Assembly (NCBI RefSeq): GCF_002355735.1
Contig: NZ_AP014879.1
Location: 1,860,001-1,924,000, forward strand
Source: Sulfuricaulis limicola
GTDB lineage: Bacteria > Pseudomonadota > Gammaproteobacteria > Acidiferrobacterales > Sulfurifustaceae
Length of the DNA: 64,000 nucleotides
Reading direction: 5' to 3'
Shown: positions 59,152-64,000 of the stretch, piece after piece
How the letters are laid out: each line of letters starts with the position of its first letter
How positions within the stretch are numbered: position 1 is the stretch's first letter
Made by a program: the position numbers and the translations under genes
Notes under the pieces: generated by a model
Seen by the model: only the letters and a program-made list of their open reading frames with translations
Database searches by the model: none
Told to the model about the DNA's origin: nothing

Positions 59152-60606
59152 ATGGATTGGAAAAGAAGCAAGAATCAGGTCCTGTCCGTTGTTTTGCTGC
59201 TGGCCACCGCCGGATGCGCGACAACTTCCCCGGAGACCGCTCAGACCGCCAAGGATTCGGCGCCGGTCGCGGCTGTTCCATTCGTTTCTGAAAATGACTC
59301 ACCCGCCCCGGTCGCGGCAACCGCTGCCAAGCCGGAGCGCAGCAAACCCCACGCCACTTTCGACGAGCAAGCAGCGAGCGGTAATTCCGATATCTGGACC
59401 AGAATCCGCGCCGGATTTTCCATTCCGCCGCTCGACAGCCCGCTGGTGGAGCGCGAGGCGCAATGGTTCGCCAACAACCCCGAATACATGGCGCGCATGA
59501 TGGAGCGCGCCAAGCTCTATCTGTATTACATCGTGGACGAAGTGGACAAGCGCGGCATGCCGATGGAAATCGCGCTGCTGCCCGCCATCGAGAGCGCCTA
59601 CAAGGCGAACGCCTACTCGCGCGCCCGTGCCTCGGGCCTGTGGCAATTCATTCCGTCCACCGGCCGCTTGTACGGCCTGAAGGCCAACTGGTGGTACGAC
59701 GGCCGGCGCGACGTGCAGGCCTCCACGCAGGCGGCGCTGGATTATCTCGAAAAGCTCTACAACGATTTTGATGGTGATTGGCACCTTGCCATCTCGGCCT
59801 ACAACGCCGGCGAAGGCCGCGTGATGCGCGCCCGCGAGCAAAACCGTCGCAAGGGCAAGCCGGACAGCTATACCGATCTGAAACAGCTCAAGGCCGAAAC
59901 GCGGCATTACGTGCCCAAGCTCATGGCCATGGTCAGCATCGTCGCCGACCCGGCCAAATATGGCGTCAAGCTGGCCGATATCCCCAACGAGCCTTACTTC
60001 GCGCGCGTCGAGACCGGTTCCCAGGTGGACCTCGGCATCGTGGCCAAGCTCGTGGATCTGTCGGTGGACGACCTGCAGGATATCAACCCCGGCTATCGGC
60101 GCTGGGCCACGGACCCCAATGGACCGCATCACCTGCTGGTCCCGGCCGACAAGAAAGAGGCGTTGATCGAGGGGCTCAACAATCTGCCGGAAGCGGAAAG
60201 AATCCAGTGGCAACATCACGCGGTCAAACGCGGCGAGACCCTGCATGAGATCGGCCGGCGTTACGGGCTCAACATCGAGACGCTGCGCACCGCCAACAAT
60301 ATGCGCAGCAACCTGCTGCGTGTCGGACAAGACCTGCTGATCCCGATTTCAGCCCGTCCGCTCACAGTGGCGGCGGTGCGCACCACCTACCGCTCGACCG
60401 CCAGCCACGGCGAGGCCATCATTCACCGCGTGCGCCGGGGCGATACCCTGTCCAGCATCGCGCGGCGCTACAACGTGATGGTGCGTCAATTGGCCAAATG
60501 GAATTTCATGAGCGTGAACGGCGTCCTGCGCATGGGGCAGAGACTGAAAATCTGGCCCAACGGCGCGCCTACCGCCGCGATCGATAATCCTACCCCGAAC
60601 GGTTAA
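59152..60606 (+). CDS. mltD: Membrane-bound lytic murein transglycosylase D (MltD-like)
   Basis: About 484 residues. A lipoprotein signal ends TAGC. The SLT domain shows EIALLPAIESAYKANAYSRA with the catalytic Glu, SGLWQFIPSTGRLYGL and HLAISAYNAGEGRV. Two LysM domains follow (HAVKRGETLHEIGRRYGLN, about 360-400, and HRVRRGDTLSSIARRYNVM, about 425-465); E. coli MltD also has LysM repeats. Cuts glycan strands at the outer membrane face. Start chosen as ATG 59152; a TTG at 59143 is open too, and neither has a clear ribosome site. Confidence 0.92.
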   Translation: MDWKRSKNQVLSVVLLLATAGCATTSPETAQTAKDSAPVAAVPFVSENDSPAPVAATAAKPERSKPHATFDEQAASGNSDIWTRIRAGFSIPPLDSPLVEREAQWFANNPEYMARMMERAKLYLYYIVDEVDKRGMPMEIALLPAIESAYKANAYSRARASGLWQFIPSTGRLYGLKANWWYDGRRDVQASTQAALDYLEKLYNDFDGDWHLAISAYNAGEGRVMRAREQNRRKGKPDSYTDLKQLKAETRHYVPKLMAMVSIVADPAKYGVKLADIPNEPYFARVETGSQVDLGIVAKLVDLSVDDLQDINPGYRRWATDPNGPHHLLVPADKKEALIEGLNNLPEAERIQWQHHAVKRGETLHEIGRRYGLNIETLRTANNMRSNLLRVGQDLLIPISARPLTVAAVRTTYRSTASHGEAIIHRVRRGDTLSSIARRYNVMVRQLAKWNFMSVNGVLRMGQRLKIWPNGAPTAAIDNPTPNG

Positions 60607-60642
60607 GCCGTTCTTCGCTTACTCAAGAAAGCTCTGATCAAG

Positions 60643-60742
60643 TTTCCCGTTCGCCCTGAGCTTGTCGAAGGGTGAACGGGAAATTCCGTAAATTGGAAAC
60701 CTTCCGTCCGTTCGTGGTTCGACAAGCTCACCACGAACGGAC
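60643..60742. repeat. Two neighbouring palindromes after mltD
   Basis: The first pairs TTTCCCGTTCGCCC with GGGTGAACGGGAAA (60643-60683); the second pairs GTCCGTTCGTGGT with ACCACGAACGGAC exactly (60706-60718 and 60730-60742). Both contain a GCTTGTCGA or TCGACAAGC core. They lie between convergent genes and may act as terminators. Confidence 0.85.
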
Positions 60743-60757
60743 TTAATCAGATCTTCC

Positions 60758-62800
60758 TTAATTCTTCTTCTCCGTCGTAAACAGGTGGCAACGCGCTTCG
60801 TGCGCGCCGCCGAACGGCGTCGTCGCGGGATATTCCCGGCGACAGATATCCATCGCCTGCGGGCAGCGTGGATGGAAATGACAGCCCGAAGGCGGATTGC
60901 TGGGTGACGGCATGTCGCCTTGCAGCCGGATGATGGTGCGCTTCTCGCGGGGATCGATCACCGGCACCGCCGACAGCAGCGCCTCGGTGTAGGGATGTTT
61001 CGGGTTTTCGAGCACCTCGTCCACCGGCCCGCGCTCCACGATGCGGCCGAGATACATGACTGCCACCTCGTGCGCCAGATACTCCACCACCGACAGGTTG
61101 TGCGTGATAAAGAGATAACTCAGCCCCAGCTCGTCCTGCAGGTGCTTGAGCAGGTTCAGCACCTGCGCCTGAACCGACACGTCGAGCGCGCTGGTGGGCT
61201 CGTCGCACACGATCAGCTCCGGCTCGACCGCCAGTGCCCGGGCAATGCTGATACGCTGGCGCTGACCGCCTGAGAACTCGTGTGGGTACCGCTGGCGCGC
61301 ATCTGCCGGCAGCCCCACCTGTTGCAGCAACTTCGCGATTTTTTCCTGACGCTCGACACGACCGGCGCCGATGCTTTGGGCGCGCATACCCTCCTCCAGG
61401 ATCTCGCCCACCAGCATGCGCGGGTTGAGCGAGGCATAGGGGTCCTGAAAGATGATCTGGAAGTGGCGCCGCAAGGCGCGCAGCTCCTCGCCTTTCAGTT
61501 GCGTCAGCTCGCGATTGTCGTACCGGACCCGACCGCCCGTGGGCGACACCAGCTGCAGGATGCCCTTGCCGACGGTGGTCTTGCCGCAACCGGACTCGCC
61601 TACCAGTGCCAGCGTGCGCCCGCGTGCAATGTCGAGCGATACCCCGTCCACCGCCTTCACCTGACCCACGACGCGCTGGAACACGCCCCTGCGGATCGGA
61701 AAATGCACCTTGAGATCATGCACCTGCAACAGTGGCCCGCCCGCCTTGCCGGCCTTCTCCGGCGCCGTTTTACGGGCTTTGCGACGTGTTACTGGCGGTG
61801 CGGCCGGCGCGGAAACCGACTCGTCGTACAAATGACAGCGCACGCCACGGCCATCCCGCTCGATCCAGACCGGCAACTGTTTGTGACACAGATCCCAGAC
61901 CCGGTCACAGCGATCGGCGAAGCGGCAACCGCGGAATTCCTGCCGCAGTGAGGGCACGCTGCCGCTGATCACTTCGAGCGCGACGCCGCGCTGCATCCGC
62001 CCCGGCACGGAGCGGAACAACTTGCGCGAATAGGGATGCTGCGGATCGGTGAAAAACTTTTTGCGCGGCGCCAGTTCGACGATCTGGCCCGCATACATCA
62101 CCGCCACCCGGTCCGCCATCTCGGCCACCACGCCGAGATCGTGCGTGATGAGCAGCATCGCCATGCCGGTCTTTTTCTGCAGCTCCTTGAGCAGGGCCAG
62201 GATTTGCGCCTGGATCGTGACATCGAGCGCCGTGGTCGGCTCGTCCGCGATCAGCAGGTCAGGCTGCGTGGCCAGCGCCATGGCGATCATGACGCGTTGC
62301 TTCATGCCGCCGGAAAGCTGGAACGGATATTCATCGTAGCGTCGCGCGGCATCGGCAATGCCGACTGCCTTGAGCAGTTCGGCGACGCGAGTGCGTTTGT
62401 CCTGGCGCGAAAGCTTATCAGCCTGCGGAATCGCCTCGCTGATCTGCTCGCCCACCGTCAGCACCGGATTGAGCGACGTCTGCGGTTCCTGGAAGATCAT
62501 GGCCATGCGCCTGCCGCGAATGGCGCGCATGTCGCGCTCGGGCAGCGCCAGCACATCCTGCCCGCGCAGCCGCGCGTGCCCGGCGGCGATGCGTCCCGCC
62601 GGCTCCGGCACCAGTTGCAGCAGCGACAACGCGGAGACGGATTTGCCGCAGCCGGATTCACCGAGCAGCGCGAGCGTCTCGCCGGAAGCGATGTCGAAGT
62701 CGATCCCGTCGACCGCGCGCACGGTACCTTCCGGCGTGTCGAACCAGGTTTTGAGGTTTTCGACCTGCAACAGTGTTTCGCGCATCCCGGTCTTTTTCAT
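60758..62800 (-). CDS. yejF: Peptide ABC transporter ATPase, two fused domains (YejF-like)
   Basis: 680 residues with two complete ABC domains. Domain 1 has [12 protein letters not shown], the signature [12 protein letters not shown] and [11 protein letters not shown]. Domain 2 has [24 protein letters not shown] and [11 protein letters not shown]. Each is followed by the oligopeptide/dipeptide transporter C-terminal extension with CxFxxRC-type cysteines ([16 protein letters not shown]). It powers oligopeptide or microcin C-like uptake with the permease encoded upstream. The ATG overlaps the permease stop (ATGA). Confidence 0.9.
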   Translation of the reverse strand: MKKTGMRETLLQVENLKTWFDTPEGTVRAVDGIDFDIASGETLALLGESGCGKSVSALSLLQLVPEPAGRIAAGHARLRGQDVLALPERDMRAIRGRRMAMIFQEPQTSLNPVLTVGEQISEAIPQADKLSRQDKRTRVAELLKAVGIADAARRYDEYPFQLSGGMKQRVMIAMALATQPDLLIADEPTTALDVTIQAQILALLKELQKKTGMAMLLITHDLGVVAEMADRVAVMYAGQIVELAPRKKFFTDPQHPYSRKLFRSVPGRMQRGVALEVISGSVPSLRQEFRGCRFADRCDRVWDLCHKQLPVWIERDGRGVRCHLYDESVSAPAAPPVTRRKARKTAPEKAGKAGGPLLQVHDLKVHFPIRRGVFQRVVGQVKAVDGVSLDIARGRTLALVGESGCGKTTVGKGILQLVSPTGGRVRYDNRELTQLKGEELRALRRHFQIIFQDPYASLNPRMLVGEILEEGMRAQSIGAGRVERQEKIAKLLQQVGLPADARQRYPHEFSGGQRQRISIARALAVEPELIVCDEPTSALDVSVQAQVLNLLKHLQDELGLSYLFITHNLSVVEYLAHEVAVMYLGRIVERGPVDEVLENPKHPYTEALLSAVPVIDPREKRTIIRLQGDMPSPSNPPSGCHFHPRCPQAMDICRREYPATTPFGGAHEARCHLFTTEKKN

Positions 62801-64000
62801 TTACGCAGCCTCGGGTCGAAGGCGTCCCGCACGGCGTCGGAAAACAGGTTGGCCGCCAGCACCAGCGCGAACATGAACACGAACGCGGCGGCCAGGCTCC
62901 ACCACACCAGCGGGTCGCGCGCCATTTCCAGGCGCGCACTGACGATCATGTTGCCCCAGCTGTCCATGGTCGGGTCCACGCCGACGCCGACGTAGGACAG
63001 CACCGCCTCGGCCAGCACCAGCCCGCTGAAATCCAGCACCACCGTGATGAGAATGATGTGCATCACGTTGGGCAGGATATGGCGCACCATGACGGAAAGG
63101 TGGCTCGCGCCAAGGGCGCGCGCGGCCTGGATGTAGTCCACCTCGCGCAGCTTCAGCGTTTCGCCGCGTAACAGGCGGCACAGGCCGGTCCAGCTGGTGA
63201 CGCCCAGTATCAGACACAGGAACAAGAGCCGGGTATCGGCGCGTTCGGTGGCGCTGGCGAACGACTCGGGATGGGCTGCGATATACACCTGCAAGCTCAG
63301 GATGGCGGCGGCAATCAGGAGCACACCGGGAATCGAGCTCAGGGTGGTATAGACGTACTGGATCACGTCATCCACCCAGCCGCGGAAATACCCGGCCATG
63401 ATGCCGAACAGCGCCGCGAACGGCAGCATGACCAGTGTGGTCAGCGTACCGATCACCAGTCCGGTGCGGACGCTTTTGATGGATTTGTAAAACACGTCCT
63501 GCCCGACCTGATCGGTGCCGAAGATATGATAGTAGCGCGACAGGTACGCGGCATTCGCCGTCAGAACAATCAGAACGCCAACCGTGACCAGCACGGTGCG
63601 CCAGGGGAAATCGCCGTTGCCGCTCAACAAGCGACGCAGTGTCTGCAACCAGGGTTCGCTGCGCCGGTGCCAGAGCAGCAGGAAGCCGGCCACCAGCAAC
63701 AGCCACAGGACAAGCCCTGCCAGTGTGGCGGCGGCCGCACGCGACTGGATATCGCCGGCGCGTTCACCGGGGTCCGGCAAATGCGCGCCGCCGTGACGCA
63801 GGCGCGGATACTCGCGCACGTGCCGGCCGTCCGGGTATTCCACGGTTTCCATGGTGTGCGCCTGCATGGCAAACGGCGCGGAATAGGTTTTCTCCGTGCG
63901 GCTGCGCAATGGTTTGGCGAGGGTATCGAGCAGGCTCAGGACTTCGTTGGCGTAGACCGATTCGGTATCCGCGCCGCCGGACAGACGCGGCTTGTAGTGA
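62797..64000 (-). CDS. yejE: Peptide ABC transporter permease (YejE/OppC-like), 5' end outside the window
   Basis: The frame is open to the right edge, giving about 401 residues here. A periplasmic-looking segment is followed by helices and the BPD_transp_1 domain: [20 protein letters not shown], then [20 protein letters not shown] carrying the EAA-type ATPase contact loop, and [20 protein letters not shown]. It ends [13 protein letters not shown]. The region before the TTG at 63907-63909 reads as normal protein ([18 protein letters not shown]), so the gene begins beyond position 64000. Confidence 0.85.
   Translation of the reverse strand, partial: HYKPRLSGGADTESVYANEVLSLLDTLAKPLRSRTEKTYSAPFAMQAHTMETVEYPDGRHVREYPRLRHGGAHLPDPGERAGDIQSRAAAATLAGLVLWLLLVAGFLLLWHRRSEPWLQTLRRLLSGNGDFPWRTVLVTVGVLIVLTANAAYLSRYYHIFGTDQVGQDVFYKSIKSVRTGLVIGTLTTLVMLPFAALFGIMAGYFRGWVDDVIQYVYTTLSSIPGVLLIAAAILSLQVYIAAHPESFASATERADTRLLFLCLILGVTSWTGLCRLLRGETLKLREVDYIQAARALGASHLSVMVRHILPNVMHIILITVVLDFSGLVLAEAVLSYVGVGVDPTMDSWGNMIVSARLEMARDPLVWWSLAAAFVFMFALVLAANLFSDAVRDAFDPRLRK

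Noticed and set aside
1-64000. tRNA, rRNA, integrase, transposase or CRISPR elements
   Set aside because: No recognisable tRNA arms, rRNA segments, transposase domains or spaced repeats were seen while reading the gaps between genes.

Overview
The window looks like a 64 kb piece of a GC-rich gammaproteobacterial chromosome. The best taxonomic evidence is the block dnaQ, rnhA, a YafS-like methyltransferase, gloB and mltD (55.4-60.6 kb), which has nearly the same gene order as in enteric and other Gammaproteobacteria. I cannot name a genus. No rRNA, tRNA, CRISPR array, transposase or phage gene was seen.

Region 1 (1-10.2 kb, plus strand) is an exopolysaccharide locus. It holds the end of a Wzz/EpsF-type chain-length protein, a CpsD/EpsG-type P-loop partner, a Wzy/WaaL-type polymerase or ligase, an acyltransferase, a HAD-membrane fusion protein, two family-2 glycosyltransferases, a Wzx-like flippase, a GMC oxidoreductase and a small Tat-type protein. 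Most neighbours overlap by 4 bases (ATGA or GTGA), so this is one tightly coupled operon. A cupin/JmjC-like gene and a CelD-like GNAT gene (10.2-12.7 kb) face it.

Region 2 (12.8-24.9 kb) is a signalling island. On the minus strand, in transcription order, it carries a Crp/Fnr-type regulator, KaiC, KaiB, a PAS-PAS-GAF-PAS sensor without an output domain, a conserved unknown, a second KaiC-like ATPase, a hybrid histidine kinase and a GGDEF-EAL protein. A GGDEF gene and a small DUF2188-like gene diverge from it. No KaiA is present.

Region 3 (25.4-42.2 kb) has an 8.8 kb cyclic beta-1,2-glucan synthase gene (NdvB/ChvB type), two more Crp/Fnr paralogues flanking a second hybrid kinase and a REC-PAS response regulator, two lipoproteins (one a polysaccharide export protein), and a run of small envelope/stress genes (BON, CsbD, DUF1328, PA2779-like).

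Region 4 (42.4-64 kb) is mostly housekeeping: a B12-radical SAM protein, AsmA, a TetR-controlled RND efflux operon with an AcrR-like operator, an ABC-2 exporter, the dnaQ-mltD block and a Yej-type peptide ABC transporter running off the right edge.

A 16-bp palindrome, TGTnCGnTAnCGnACA, occurs six times, always between genes, in front of the cupin operon, the crp-kaiC operon, the GGDEF gene, the second hybrid kinase, the export lipoprotein and the stress genes. The three Crp/Fnr paralogues share one recognition-helix sequence. I infer that they control these targets together, linking the Kai/c-di-GMP island to polysaccharide and stress functions. This regulon-like arrangement, together with the KaiBC island, is the best candidate for an undescribed system here.
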